Notes: generated by a model from the sequence alone, not told the origin. Positions 24,490-33,941 are shown, counted from the first letter of the stretch. The stretch is 64,000 bases of DNA from an uncultured Desulfobacter sp. (GCF_963677125.1 NZ_OY781882.1:876501-940500), one strand, 5' to 3'. A program made the numbers and translations.

Positions 24490-25176
24490 TCAGACACCAT
24501 TTTTGCATCCACGGCCCGCCCGCCGTTCCAAATAATTAAGAACCAGGGTGCCCACGGCGTTCATTCCAAGGTAAATCACGGCGGCAGCCAGGTAGAAGGT
24601 GAAGGGTTCTTTGGTAAAACCAACGGCCGATGCGGCATTTCGCATCAACTCATTTACCCCGATCACCGACAGTAGTGCAGTGTTTTTGAGCAAAACCATG
24701 AACAGGTTGCCGATGCCCGGCAGGGCAATCCGCCACATTTGGGGAAGTACCACCCGCCTGAAGGTTGTCAGACGGCCCATGCCGAAAGCTGCTGCGGCCT
24801 CCATCTGTCCGGGATCCAGCGCCTGGGCCCCCCCCCGGAACACTTCCGTGGCATAGGCGCCGAAAATTATGCTCAATGTAATTATTCCGTAGGTGACGGC
24901 GCTGATTTCGATATATTCGTCATACCCGAGAGTGGCGGCTGCATTGTTGATGAGCAGGCCGCTGATCAGGTAGGTTCCGAGAACAAAAAGCAGCTCCGGA
25001 ATTCCGCGAACGGCAATGGTGATTCCTTCGGCAGCCAGCGCCAGCGGCCGGAACCCGGAACGTAGGGCGGCAACGCCTGCCAGCCCCAGCACCAGTCCGA
25101 TCCCGGTGGCCCAGGCCGCCAGCTTCACCGTTACCCAGGCGCCCTGTAAAAGGAAAAGGCCATATCCGTGGAGCAT
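24490..25176 (-). CDS. Polar amino-acid ABC transporter permease 1 (HisQ-like)
   Basis: Permease partner, 228 aa, beginning MLHGYGLFLLQGAWVTVKL. It has the EAA loop GGAQALDPGQMEAAAAFGMG near 115-134 and hydrophobic helices throughout. It lies 11 bases after the binding-protein gene and is followed directly by the second permease. Together they transport a polar amino acid such as Arg, Lys, Orn or His. Confidence 0.94.
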   Translation of the reverse strand: MLHGYGLFLLQGAWVTVKLAAWATGIGLVLGLAGVAALRSGFRPLALAAEGITIAVRGIPELLFVLGTYLISGLLINNAAATLGYDEYIEISAVTYGIITLSIIFGAYATEVFRGGAQALDPGQMEAAAAFGMGRLTTFRRVVLPQMWRIALPGIGNLFMVLLKNTALLSVIGVNELMRNAASAVGFTKEPFTFYLAAAVIYLGMNAVGTLVLNYLERRAGRGCKNGV

Positions 25177-25187
25177 GGTTTGTCCGG

Positions 25188-25970
25188 TTATTCTTTGCTG
25201 CCGTAGATATCGAAATCAAAATACCGGTCAGCCAGCTTCTGGTAGGTGCCGTCCGCCAGCATGGCATCAAGGGCCGTGTTAAACCGTGTCTGCAAATCCG
25301 TATCAGACTTTCGCATGGCAAACCCGATCCCCTCGCCAATATACTGACTGTTGCTGACCGGGACCCCTGAAATCACAAGGTCTTTGGCGTTGGGCTTTTT
25401 GAGCCAGTCGTTCATATAAAGGGTCTGGCCGAGCATGGCATCGATCCTGCGGGCGATGAGATCCAGACATCCCAGATCAACGTTGTCATAATAGACGATG
25501 ACGGCATCCGGGAATACATGTTTCACATAATCCCCCCATATGGTGGCCCGCTGGACACCGACCCGTTTTCCCTTGAGACCGTCCGGGGAAATTTTGATTC
25601 CGGAGCCTTTCACGACGGCAAAGCTGCCGGTTTCGGCATAGTATTTATGGGTAAAGGCCACGGCCCGCTTGCGCTCCTCAGTAATGGACATGCTTGCGGC
25701 AACGACATCGATTTTACGAGCCAAAAGAGCGGGAATAATTCCGTCCCAGTCCACAACAGTGAACTCACAGGACCGGCCAATGCGCCGACAGATCTCTTTG
25801 ACCAGATCCACCTCGAACCCCAAGGGCGTTCCTTTGGTATCCACATAGTTGAAGGGCGGAAAGTTGCCTTCAATGGCCACCTTGACGGGTCTGTCCGCCG
25901 CCATGGCCGCTCCTGCGGATAAAACAAGGGCAGTCAGGGCCCACACGGTATACAGTTTAAACTTCTTCAT
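25188..25970 (-). CDS. Amino-acid ABC transporter substrate-binding protein (SBP_bac_3)
   Basis: Periplasmic receptor, 260 aa with signal peptide ending near AGAAMAA. Family signature GFEVDLVKEICRRIG is near 53-67, FTVVDWDGIIPALLARKIDVV near 74-94 and the ligand-contact segment ASMSITEERKRAVAFT near 96-111. The pattern resembles lysine/arginine/ornithine-binding proteins, but the ligand is not certain. It is the second gene of the ABC unit, 34 bases after the ATPase gene. Confidence 0.94.
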   Translation of the reverse strand: MKKFKLYTVWALTALVLSAGAAMAADRPVKVAIEGNFPPFNYVDTKGTPLGFEVDLVKEICRRIGRSCEFTVVDWDGIIPALLARKIDVVAASMSITEERKRAVAFTHKYYAETGSFAVVKGSGIKISPDGLKGKRVGVQRATIWGDYVKHVFPDAVIVYYDNVDLGCLDLIARRIDAMLGQTLYMNDWLKKPNAKDLVISGVPVSNSQYIGEGIGFAMRKSDTDLQTRFNTALDAMLADGTYQKLADRYFDFDIYGSKE

Positions 25971-26004
25971 ACATTGTATCTTTCAATTGTTTTTTACTCG
26001 ATTA

Positions 26005-26814
26005 TCAAATTTTAATGGTTGTCTCTTTCGTGCACAGGCCCTGCCGGGTAAGGTACTTGGACAAAAATTCTTGGCAGCGAGGGGAATCGGGATTTCCGAT
26101 CACCTTTTCCGGGGTTCCCTGCTCCTCAATTCTGCCATTATGGATAAAAAGCATACGGTCGAATACCGCCCGGACAAATGAAATCTCGTGGGTGACAATG
26201 AGCATGGTCCGTCCCTCTGCGGCCAAATCCCGGATGACCGCCAAGACATCCAATACAAGCTCGGGGTCAAGGGCCGATGTGGCCTCGTCAAAGAGCAGCA
26301 CCTGGGGTTCTATGGCCAAAGCCCGGGCAATTGCCACGCGCTGACACTCCCCGCCGGAGAGTTCTTTTGGGTAGGCGGCTGACCGGGACAGGAGTCCGAC
26401 TTTTTTCAGAAGTACCATGCCCCTGGCCTTTGCCTCTTTTTTATGGACACCGTGCACACTCACAAGGGCTTCGGTGACATTCTCCAGAGCCGTCATGTGA
26501 TCCCAGAGGTTGAAATGCTGGAACACCATGCCGATCTTTCGGCGCAAAGAGACAACTGCTCTGTGGTCGGCGGGTTGCAGACGACCTCGTTTTCGTTTCA
26601 TCTCAACCGTGCTGCCGCAAACTTCCACCGTTCCTTCGTCCGGTGTTACCAACAGGTTAATACAGCGCAGCAGGGTGCTTTTCCCAGATCCGCTGCTTCC
26701 GATGATAGCTATGACCTCACCTTTTTGGGCGGTAAAGGAGATGCCCTTGAGCACCTCAACCCCGGCATAGGATTTGTGAATATCGTTTAAGATGATAACG
26801 GGCTGATCAGACAT
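26005..26814 (-). CDS. Polar amino-acid ABC transporter ATPase (HisP-like)
   Basis: ATP-binding subunit, 269 aa. Walker A GSSGSGKST is near 37-45, the HisP-type insertion RGRLQPADHRAVVSLRRKIGMVFQHFNLW follows near 75-103, signature LSGGECQRVAIARAL near 155, and Walker B VLLFDEATSALDPEL near 173. Motifs are intact. It is the first gene of the transporter set and lies 29 bases after the tandem cyclophilin-like gene, so it may belong to the long upstream operon. Confidence 0.95.
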   Translation of the reverse strand: MSDQPVIILNDIHKSYAGVEVLKGISFTAQKGEVIAIIGSSGSGKSTLLRCINLLVTPDEGTVEVCGSTVEMKRKRGRLQPADHRAVVSLRRKIGMVFQHFNLWDHMTALENVTEALVSVHGVHKKEAKARGMVLLKKVGLLSRSAAYPKELSGGECQRVAIARALAIEPQVLLFDEATSALDPELVLDVLAVIRDLAAEGRTMLIVTHEISFVRAVFDRMLFIHNGRIEEQGTPEKVIGNPDSPRCQEFLSKYLTRQGLCTKETTIKI

Positions 26815-26843
26815 GATATTTTATGCTTTCCACCGTATACGAA

Positions 26844-27641
26844 TTATTTCGCAAGTTGTATGGTTCCCGACATCTCCTGAATATATTCGAATCCGGATAC
26901 AGCATGTCCCAGTTCGTACAATCCCGGGGCGGAACCGAAGCTACCGTAAAACATCACCACGTCTCCCCAGGGCGCATAATAGGCCAGGGTTCCTGCTTTG
27001 GCGTTGGCCTTGGGCGTGGCAGTGATGTCCAGTTTTTCGGGCGGGTAAAAAATCTTTTCATTGTTGCTGTAGTTTTCCACTTTGATACTTAAGGGGAGCT
27101 GGGCATAAAGATCTTTGGCCGCAGCACTGCCGTTCAATTCAAATACGGTTATTTTGCCGTTTGTCGTAACATTTACCCTCATGGTTCCCGGGTCCTTATT
27201 TGTTTTCTTTTTTTCAATTATTGCCTTGCCTGACATTTTTTCAATCTCCTGAATTCCGGTTAAATTGATACCCAGGCGATGCATTTGGTCGCCTGCATAA
27301 AAATCCTTGTAGAGCATGAACACATCCCCCCAGGGGGCATAGTAGCTCAACTCCCCTTTTTTCCCGTCATGGTACGCCTCCTGCGCCGTTACGGATAATT
27401 TTTTGGACGGATAGAACATCCATTGGGCATCGCGAAAGTTGGTCAAATCCAGGTCAAGGGGCAGCTGGGCATAAAATTGTTTTGCCCCGGTGGTGTCATA
27501 CAACCGGAATGTTGCCGTATGGCCTCTGGATGTGATTTTTACCTGCATATCCGACAGAGGCAGTTCCTGTGCCTGTGCCCTGCAAGTTGCGGATGCCGCC
27601 ATAATAACGCCTACAAATAAAACCGTTAAAATCCGATTCAT
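26844..27641 (-). CDS. Exported protein with two tandem cyclophilin-like domains
   Basis: A 265-residue periplasmic protein with signal peptide (MNRILTVLFVGVIMAASATCRAQA). Two copies of a cyclophilin-like fold of the PF18050 type follow at about 30-130 and 155-260. Both have the pattern YAQLPLxxxxxN...YPxxKL and then YYAPWGDVxMxY, so the gene arose by internal duplication. Such domains occur with flavodoxin and carboxymuconolactone genes, but no isomerase activity is proven. The ATG overlaps the upstream stop (ATGA), showing translational coupling with the MBL gene. Confidence 0.85.
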   Translation of the reverse strand: MNRILTVLFVGVIMAASATCRAQAQELPLSDMQVKITSRGHTATFRLYDTTGAKQFYAQLPLDLDLTNFRDAQWMFYPSKKLSVTAQEAYHDGKKGELSYYAPWGDVFMLYKDFYAGDQMHRLGINLTGIQEIEKMSGKAIIEKKKTNKDPGTMRVNVTTNGKITVFELNGSAAAKDLYAQLPLSIKVENYSNNEKIFYPPEKLDITATPKANAKAGTLAYYAPWGDVVMFYGSFGSAPGLYELGHAVSGFEYIQEMSGTIQLAK

Positions 27642-28807
27642 AAGGTTTCTCCTGATTGTTCGGTCTCCGGGCATTTGCCGGTTGTCTCCCACCAGCATGA
27701 AAATTGTTGAGATGATCCGGCATCCAATATCACCGGCTCTCCGATTTTCGGAGTCAAAAGCCGGAATGGATAGTCATCCCTGTCTTCTGCCAGTTGCTTA
27801 AAGGGCTCATCCCATGAATGGTTGGCAATGGTGAAGCGGCCGACATGGGCGGGAATGAACGCTTTGGCCCCAAGATCCCGGGCGGCCTGTACCGCCTCTT
27901 TGGGCGTCATGTGGATATAAGCCCAGCGCGGATCATACTGGCCGCAATCCAGCATCACCAGGTCAAACCCGTTAAATGCTTTCCCGATTTGTGAAAAATG
28001 TGATCCGTATCCACTGTCTCCGCTGAAAAAAATCTTATGTTCAGGGGTTTCAAGGGCGAATCCCGCCCAGAATGTTTTGTTCTCTTTGAACAGCCTGCCC
28101 GAATAATGCCGTGCCGGCAGCACATGCACAACAACGTCTTCTCCCAGGAAGATCCTGTCATGCCAGTCCCCTTCCCGGATGTTCTCTGTGGGATATCCCC
28201 AGTTTTCGAAATAGGCCCCGACGCCCAGCGGACAGATCACCTGTTTGACTTTTGATCGAAGGGCCATGATGGTTGGATAGTCCAGATGATCCCAGTGATC
28301 ATGGGAAATCAGCAGGCAGTCGATTTGGGGCATATCTTCGGCCGTGTAGATGTTGGTGCCGGCGAATGACTTATTTAAAAAGGAGAACGGTGCTGCTGAT
28401 TTGCTGAAGACCGGGTCGATCAAAATTCGTTTCCCGCCCGCCTGGACATACCAGGAGGAGTGCCCCATCCATATCACCGTATCTTCATGAAAAAATCGTG
28501 CCGATAATTCCTTTAAGTCAGTTTTTTCCGTTGGTACGGGACTGTCGGGCGTCAGCCGGTCTGCCTTGTCAAATATCCCGCTCCATATCACGGACATCAT
28601 GCCGTCATTTGTTGAGAACTTTGGTGTTGGAACCAGGTTCCGGAATTTTCCATCCCTGTAATGGGGCGATTTCTGAATTTGGCCAAGGCGGTCTCCTTTG
28701 GGAAGTTTGCCGAACCTGTCCTGGTTGAAAACTGCACAGGCTGTCAGTCCAAGACAGACCGCGATTGCCAGAATATATCCCGATAAAATCAATAGTCGTG
28801 TTCCCAT
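27638..28807 (-). CDS. Lipoprotein metallo-beta-lactamase-fold hydrolase
   Basis: A 389-residue MBL-fold hydrolase of the UlaG/NAPE-PLD-like group. The N-terminus is a lipoprotein signal with lipobox GLTAC near residue 22. Metal-binding motif SHDHWDHLD is near 175, further ligands are in PARHYSG, FSGDSGYGSH near 260 and PAHVGRF near 308, so a dinuclear zinc site is complete. The substrate is unknown; it acts in the periplasm. GGGAG before the ATG sets the start; a longer in-frame extension lacks one. Confidence 0.9.
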   Translation of the reverse strand: MGTRLLILSGYILAIAVCLGLTACAVFNQDRFGKLPKGDRLGQIQKSPHYRDGKFRNLVPTPKFSTNDGMMSVIWSGIFDKADRLTPDSPVPTEKTDLKELSARFFHEDTVIWMGHSSWYVQAGGKRILIDPVFSKSAAPFSFLNKSFAGTNIYTAEDMPQIDCLLISHDHWDHLDYPTIMALRSKVKQVICPLGVGAYFENWGYPTENIREGDWHDRIFLGEDVVVHVLPARHYSGRLFKENKTFWAGFALETPEHKIFFSGDSGYGSHFSQIGKAFNGFDLVMLDCGQYDPRWAYIHMTPKEAVQAARDLGAKAFIPAHVGRFTIANHSWDEPFKQLAEDRDDYPFRLLTPKIGEPVILDAGSSQQFSCWWETTGKCPETEQSGETL

Positions 28808-28889
28808 AATATATTTGCTCCCAAGCAATGGTGCCCCTGTTGCCAATTTTGAGGGGTGGTTATGCCGAGCAGGTTTTGTTTTGTCCATC

Positions 28890-29333
28890 CTATCTGTCCA
28901 GGGTAATCGTAACATTGATGGTGCTGCCCAGATCTCGGAGTTCTTTAATGTCGGAACTGACTTTTCCGAGGATAACCAGGTCTGGAGATCCGGAAGCGTC
29001 TTTTTTATTTTCAGTAAAAATTACAAAGTCTTGACCAGGAATCCAGTAGGCCAGATCGCCACGGTGATAGCCAGCCTGTAAATCCTTTTCACTATAGACG
29101 ACCGGTTCAATACCGCCGCAATAATCTACCGGACCCCGGTTAAGGGAAACGGTCACGGGCAATTTTCCCATCAGATTTTTGGCAGGAGGCGTATTATACA
29201 AAATGGCCGGAACGATTTTGTTCCCGATGGTCAGGGTGATTTTAACATTATCCTTAAATGATTGGGCTGTGCAGTTGATTACAAAACAGATCGACATCAG
29301 TGCAGCTGCGCTAAAAAGAAATAAACGTTTCAT
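28890..29333 (-). CDS. Exported cyclophilin-like protein
   Basis: A 147-residue periplasmic protein with a signal peptide (MKRLFLFSAAALMSICFVINCTAQ) and one cyclophilin-like domain: KITLTIGNKIVPAILYNTPPAKNLMGKLPVTVSL, then YHRGDLAYWIPGQDFVIF and LGKVSSDIKELRDLG. It is the third such domain in this operon. In the family the domain is sometimes fused to or next to flavodoxins. No function is established. Confidence 0.85.
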   Translation of the reverse strand: MKRLFLFSAAALMSICFVINCTAQSFKDNVKITLTIGNKIVPAILYNTPPAKNLMGKLPVTVSLNRGPVDYCGGIEPVVYSEKDLQAGYHRGDLAYWIPGQDFVIFTENKKDASGSPDLVILGKVSSDIKELRDLGSTINVTITLDR

Positions 29334-29383
29334 TGATGTTTCCTTAACTTAAAAAAAAATCTTACCTTTTGTATTTAAACGAT

Positions 29384-30082
29384 TCAGGCGTTCAGCCCCA
29401 TGGTGTACGCCTGTCCGAAAGCCGGGCTGTTTTTTGCGGCACCTGCGTCCCACTCCCTGGTAACTGCCATGATACCTTTCTCCTTAACGCCGCTGAAACT
29501 TTCGGTGAAAATCCTCAGGCTTTGCACGGCGCTTTCCACCTGGGAACTGCCTCCGGCGCAGGAGACAACAAAATAGACATCTTTGTTCCGGAGCATGGTA
29601 TAAATAGGGCAGACCCTGTCGATGAAAACCTTCATCTGTCCATTCATGACATGAAAATAGACCGGCGTCGCCAGGACCATGATGTCTGCTGCGAACATTT
29701 TTTCGTGAATTGCGGCCATGTCATCCTGCTGGACGCAGGATCCCGGATCATGGATGCAGGCCAGACACCCGGTACAATAATTGATATCTTTCTCCGCCAG
29801 TCGGATCTTCTCCACATGATGGCCGGACGCCTTGGCACCCCGCATGAATTCATCGCAAAGGGCATCAGAGTTGCTGTTTGTTCTGGGGCTTGCTGAAATG
29901 ATCACTATTTTTTTGCCCGGGCTTTTGTCCCCTGCGGCTTGTGCCTTTAAAGGCAGGGTCGTGGCGGCCATTCCCACAATCAAAGGAGAGGCGGCCATGG
30001 CGACACCGGCTTTAAGAAAGTCCCGGCGTTCATGTGACACTGCTGTCTGTATGCGGTCAGCCTTCTTGGTTTTAACCTCCAT
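29384..30082 (-). CDS. Tat-exported flavodoxin-fold / FMN reductase-type protein
   Basis: A 232-residue protein with a twin-arginine signal (ERRDFLKAGVAMAASPLIVG), so it is exported folded with its flavin. The flavin-binding start is IVIISASPRTNSNSDALCDEF near 58-78, followed by YCTGCLACIHDPGSCVQQDDM near 102-122, a cysteine cluster typical of iron-sulfur flavoproteins and NADPH-dependent FMN reductases. VLATPVYFHVMNGQMKVFIDR follows. It is a paralogue of the cytoplasmic flavodoxin at 31.3-31.85 kb. It probably reduces quinones or other carbonyls in the periplasm; this is inferred. Confidence 0.88.
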   Translation of the reverse strand: MEVKTKKADRIQTAVSHERRDFLKAGVAMAASPLIVGMAATTLPLKAQAAGDKSPGKKIVIISASPRTNSNSDALCDEFMRGAKASGHHVEKIRLAEKDINYCTGCLACIHDPGSCVQQDDMAAIHEKMFAADIMVLATPVYFHVMNGQMKVFIDRVCPIYTMLRNKDVYFVVSCAGGSSQVESAVQSLRIFTESFSGVKEKGIMAVTREWDAGAAKNSPAFGQAYTMGLNA

Positions 30083-30108
30083 GTATCACCTTTTCGTATA
30101 TTAAATTT

Positions 30109-30843
30109 TTATTTTCTTTTATTCAGCACCCCAGTAAGAATTTTTTGGGCACTTTCAGCCTCTGCGTTTCCAACGGTGGTTTTCAAAACGGAGACAAAAT
30201 CCTCTATCTGCGCCGTACTCAAACCGGTGTTCATGGCTGCTCCAAGATGAAAGCCAAGCTGTCCCCGGGTGCCGGTCATATTGGCAAGGGCGGCAATGGT
30301 GGCAAGCTCCCTGTCCTGGTAACTGATCACATCCCGGACAAAGATATCGGCAAACAGATGCTCTTTGAGGAAGGTGTCAATGGCGGGTGAGAACTGCTGC
30401 CATGCGGCACCGGAGATATCGGTCTTTCGTCCGGCAAGCATTGCCCGTACCTTTGCCCCGTATTTATCCTTGTTAAAATCAGGCGGAACCGGGCTCGCCT
30501 CTTTGCCCTGGACATCATCAATGCCTTTAGCTTTGCGTTGGTCCACCACCTTCATCAGGGTGGAAAGGGCATTCAGGCTTCGGGGAAAGCCCGTATATGC
30601 GTACAGGTGTACCATGACTTCTTTTATTTCATTGATACTCAGGCCGTCATCCAGTGCCTGGTTCAGGACAGGTACAAGCCTGTTGAGATCCCCGTCTGCG
30701 GTGAATGCCGCAATGGGAATGATGCGCTGCTGTCTGAGGGTTAATTGGTGAATGTTTTGGGTATTATCATCTTCCGAACCAAATGCGGACCCGCAGACCA
30801 ATGTTGTCAACATAACCAATACGGTTAAAATAGCGGTTTTCAT
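30109..30843 (-). CDS. Exported carboxymuconolactone decarboxylase-like protein
   Basis: A 244-residue periplasmic protein (signal MKTAILTVLVMLTTLVCGSAFG) with two AhpD/CMD-like repeats. The first is LTLRQQRIIPIAAFTADGDL, GLSINEIKEVMVHLYAYTGFPRSL; the second SYQDRELATIAALANMTGT, GLSTAQIEDFVSVL. The CxxC redox motif of AhpD is absent. GGAGT precedes the ATG. It is paralogous to the protein at 34.5-35.1 kb. The reaction is unknown despite the family name. Confidence 0.9.
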   Translation of the reverse strand: MKTAILTVLVMLTTLVCGSAFGSEDDNTQNIHQLTLRQQRIIPIAAFTADGDLNRLVPVLNQALDDGLSINEIKEVMVHLYAYTGFPRSLNALSTLMKVVDQRKAKGIDDVQGKEASPVPPDFNKDKYGAKVRAMLAGRKTDISGAAWQQFSPAIDTFLKEHLFADIFVRDVISYQDRELATIAALANMTGTRGQLGFHLGAAMNTGLSTAQIEDFVSVLKTTVGNAEAESAQKILTGVLNKRK

Positions 30844-30853
30844 GATCAACTCC

Positions 30854-31321
30854 TTATTTTCCAAGATATTGTTTGTCGGTAACCCTTTCTTTATAGACGA
30901 CATTTTTGTACTCAAATACACCGGTAATGAGCAGGAGTGCCATAGGGGTATCCGGAGAGGCACCGTGCCAATGCTCGGTATCGGGCGGACACCAGACTAC
31001 GTCGCCGGCTTTTATTTCTAATATTTTCCCATCCCGGGTTCCGGTCCGACCGACGCCTGAGGTCACAATCATATATTGTCCTGCAGGGTGAGTGTGCCAC
31101 GCTGTTCTTGCCCCGGGTTGGAATGATCCGTGGGCGCCTGAATATTGGGCCGTTTCATTGGGGGGGAACAGTAAGGACAACTGAACATCTCCGGTAAATA
31201 ATTCCTGGGGCCCTGTAAAGGTTTTCCGGGCATCCCCCCCAAAGATCGTCTGTTTCTCCATGCAGTTTTCCGGTTTTTTCCCGAAATCGGAGCACAAAAA
31301 ACATTTTGTCAGGTTATGCAT
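30854..31321 (-). CDS. Cupin protein, cytoplasmic paralogue
   Basis: A 155-residue cupin, close in sequence to the one at 21.7 kb, with motif 1 PGARTAWHTHPAGQYMIV and motif 2 CPPDTEHWHGASP. I placed the start at MHNLTKCFLCSDFG, where GGGGA lies a few bases upstream and the ATG overlaps the flavodoxin stop; no clear signal peptide is present. A later Met (MEKQTIFGG) is an alternative. It is coupled to the preceding flavodoxin gene and followed 10 bases later by the carboxymuconolactone-like gene. Confidence 0.88.
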   Translation of the reverse strand: MHNLTKCFLCSDFGKKPENCMEKQTIFGGDARKTFTGPQELFTGDVQLSLLFPPNETAQYSGAHGSFQPGARTAWHTHPAGQYMIVTSGVGRTGTRDGKILEIKAGDVVWCPPDTEHWHGASPDTPMALLLITGVFEYKNVVYKERVTDKQYLGK

Positions 31322-31850
31322 TTTTCCCCATGGTATACGCCTGCTCAATGGCCTGGGTGCCTTTGACAAGACCTGGATCCCAGATGCCGGTGACTGAGAT
31401 GACACCTTTTTCTTTGGTGCCGCTCAGGCAGTTGGTATAAACCTGCAGGCTCTTGACAGCCCTGTCTACCGGCATCTGGCCGCCTGCAGCAGCAACGATG
31501 TAATAGACTTCCTTGTTGCGGATCATGGAGTAAATGGGGCAGGTTCTGTCGATAAAGGTCTTCATTTGGGCGTTCATCGCGTGAAAATAGACCGGTGTGG
31601 CAAGAACCAGAACATCTGCGGCCAGGATCTTTTTGAAAATATCGTTCATGTCATCCTGCTGAACGCAGCTTCCCTGGTTGCTAATACAGGCGCAGCAGCC
31701 GGTGCAGTAGTTGATCTGCTGTTCCGACAATCGGATCTTTTCTGACTGGTGGCCCGCGTCGGAGGCCCCCCGCATGAATTCATCACAGAGAAGATCCGAA
31801 TTCCCGCCTTTTCTCGGGCTTGCCGAAATTAAAAGTATTTTTTTGCCCAT
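31314..31850 (-). CDS. Flavodoxin-fold / NADPH-dependent FMN reductase-type protein
   Basis: A 178-residue cytoplasmic flavoprotein: ILLISASPRKGGNSDLLCDEF at the start binds FMN, then YCTGCCACISNQGSCVQQDDM near 47-67 and VLATPVYFHAMNAQMKTFIDR. It differs from the Tat-exported paralogue mainly in lacking the signal. It probably catalyses NAD(P)H-dependent reduction of electrophilic carbonyls or quinones. The start is 11 bases after the upstream hydrolase stop. Confidence 0.9.
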   Translation of the reverse strand: MGKKILLISASPRKGGNSDLLCDEFMRGASDAGHQSEKIRLSEQQINYCTGCCACISNQGSCVQQDDMNDIFKKILAADVLVLATPVYFHAMNAQMKTFIDRTCPIYSMIRNKEVYYIVAAAGGQMPVDRAVKSLQVYTNCLSGTKEKGVISVTGIWDPGLVKGTQAIEQAYTMGKNA

Positions 31851-31860
31851 GGCATGTAGG

Positions 31861-32814
31861 CTATCCCAGCGCTTTGGTAAAAAAGTCTGTCAGTTTATCA
31901 AAGGGGATCATATCGGTGCGGTCGTACAGATCAATGTGCCTGGCACCGGGAACGATATAAAGCTCCTTAGGTTCTGCGGCCTGCGCGCAGGCATCCTCGG
32001 AAAAATACCGGGAGTGGGCATTTTCTCCGATAATGAACAAAATGGGCCTGGGTGAAATTGTCTCAATGTAGTTGAGTAACGGAAAGTTCATAAAGGCCAT
32101 GCCGCTGGTTAGGGTAAAGGCGGCCGGTGCATTGGGGTGATGCCCCCGTTTCATGGCATAGAATTCAAAAAATTCGCTTGTAATAGGGTCCAGCTCTTCA
32201 GGAATTGTTTCCTGGGGTGTGCTGGGGAATCCCGGCGGAATTTCGGGCAGGCCTTTTTCAAAATCTTTCCAGCGCTGTTCGCCTAATGCAACCAGCGCCT
32301 GACGGCGTTCATCATCAGTCATGCCGTCCATCCAGCCGTTACGGGTGACCCGGCTCATGTCATACATGCTTGCCGTTGCAACAGCTTTAATGCGTTGATC
32401 CACCTGGGCGGCCTTGAGTGAAAAACCGCCGCTGCCGCAGATGCCGATGGCCCCGATTCTGTCGCGGTCCACATAGGGCCGGGTACCCAGAAAATCCACG
32501 CCCGCGCTGAAGTCTTCAGTGAAAATTTCAGGAGACGAGGTGCGTCTGGGTTCACCGCCGCTGGTGCCGTTATAGGATTCGTCAAATGCAATGGATACAA
32601 ATCCCCGTTCCGCCATGGTCTGGGCATAGAGACCGGCACCCTGCTCCTTAACACCGCCGTAAGGGGTGCCCACAACCAGTGCCGGATATTTTTTTGAAAG
32701 ATCAATATTGCAGGGCAGATAGAGGTCTGCGGACACGCTGATGCCGAATCTGTTCCGATAAGAAATTCTTTCTACAATTACCTTGTCGCTTTTTGGAAAA
32801 ATTTTATCCCACAT
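31861..32814 (-). CDS. Alpha/beta hydrolase, cytoplasmic
   Basis: A 317-residue alpha/beta hydrolase of the dienelactone-hydrolase-like/YcjY group. The nucleophile elbow is GICGSGGFS near residue 118; ARHIDLYD near the C-terminus (about 295) supplies the catalytic His. VGTPYGGVKEQGAG and FDESYNGTSGG form the oxyanion region. It is a tandem duplicate of the next-upstream gene, about two-thirds identical by eye, but without a signal peptide. Substrate unknown. Confidence 0.9.
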   Translation of the reverse strand: MWDKIFPKSDKVIVERISYRNRFGISVSADLYLPCNIDLSKKYPALVVGTPYGGVKEQGAGLYAQTMAERGFVSIAFDESYNGTSGGEPRRTSSPEIFTEDFSAGVDFLGTRPYVDRDRIGAIGICGSGGFSLKAAQVDQRIKAVATASMYDMSRVTRNGWMDGMTDDERRQALVALGEQRWKDFEKGLPEIPPGFPSTPQETIPEELDPITSEFFEFYAMKRGHHPNAPAAFTLTSGMAFMNFPLLNYIETISPRPILFIIGENAHSRYFSEDACAQAAEPKELYIVPGARHIDLYDRTDMIPFDKLTDFFTKALG

Positions 32815-32858
32815 AACAATTTCCTCGTTTTAGTTCGTTTTATTTTAAGATGCCGACA

Positions 32859-33902
32859 TTACATATTTTTGTTAAAAAAGGTGGTGAGTTTATCAAAGGG
32901 GATCATGTCGGTCCTGTCGTACAGATCAATATGCCTTGCACCGGGAACAATTACCAGTTCCTTAGGTTCGGCAGCCAGCTTATATGCATCCTCGGTGAAA
33001 TACCTTGAGTGTGCCTTCTCACCCATGATGAACAGAATCGGTCTCGGAGAGATGGTGTCAATGTAGTTGAGCAAGGCAAAATTCATAAACGCCATGTTGC
33101 TGGTCTGGGTGAAGGGGCCGTGGGACCGGGGATGGTGTCCCCGGGACATGGCGTAGTATTCCCAGAATTCACTTGAAATAGAATTCATCCCTTCAGGGAT
33201 TGAATCCACCGCTTCTTTGGGGAACCCTTGAGGCAGCAGAGGGGTGCCGTTCTCAAAATCCTTCCAACGCTGTTCAGCAAGCTGGTCAAGGGTTTTATTG
33301 CGCTGGGCATCTGACATCGTGTCTTTCCAGCCCTTGCGGATGACCCGGCTCATATCGTACATACTGGCTGTGGCAACTGCCTTGATGCGATGGTCAACCT
33401 GTGCTGCGGTCAGTGCAAATGCACCGCTGCCGCAGATGCCGATCACACCGATTTTGTTTCTGTCTACAAAGGGTCTTGTCCCTAAAAAATCTACGCCTGC
33501 GCTGAAGTCTTCAACAAAAATGTCGGGAGAAGACAAGTGTCTGGGGTCGCCGCTGCTTTCACCGTTATATGATTCGTCAAAAGCCATGGCGACAAAACCC
33601 CGTTCGGCCATGGTCTGGGCGTAGATGCCGGCCCCCTGTTCTTTGACCCCGCCGTAGGGGGTGCCCACGAGAATGGCTGAATATTTTGTAGATTGATCCA
33701 TATTTTTAGGCCGGTACAGGTCTGCAGATATGGTCAAACCGTATCTGTTGGGATAGAAAACTTTTTCATGAATAACCTTATCGCTTTTGGTAAAGGTCTT
33801 ATCCCAGGTGGTATCTGCTGCAGCCGAAACACCGGCCGTGGATAAAAGCGAGACAATCACTGCCAGGAGTGTATGAAAATGACGGGTCATTTGCTGTTTC
33901 AT
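32859..33902 (-). CDS. Alpha/beta hydrolase, exported
   Basis: A 347-residue alpha/beta hydrolase with signal peptide (FHTLLAVIVSLLSTAGVSAAA). It shares VGTPYGGVKEQGAG, FDESYNGESSG, the elbow GICGSGAFA and ARHIDLYDRTDMIPFDKL with its neighbour. The pair thus covers periplasm and cytoplasm, as do the paired flavodoxins and cupins in this operon. I set the start at the ATG after GAGAGGTG; the frame is open further upstream. Confidence 0.9.
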   Translation of the reverse strand: MKQQMTRHFHTLLAVIVSLLSTAGVSAAADTTWDKTFTKSDKVIHEKVFYPNRYGLTISADLYRPKNMDQSTKYSAILVGTPYGGVKEQGAGIYAQTMAERGFVAMAFDESYNGESSGDPRHLSSPDIFVEDFSAGVDFLGTRPFVDRNKIGVIGICGSGAFALTAAQVDHRIKAVATASMYDMSRVIRKGWKDTMSDAQRNKTLDQLAEQRWKDFENGTPLLPQGFPKEAVDSIPEGMNSISSEFWEYYAMSRGHHPRSHGPFTQTSNMAFMNFALLNYIDTISPRPILFIMGEKAHSRYFTEDAYKLAAEPKELVIVPGARHIDLYDRTDMIPFDKLTTFFNKNM

Positions 33903-33941
33903 CTTAACACCTCTCAATCGTTTGGATTTTATGCGAAAAAG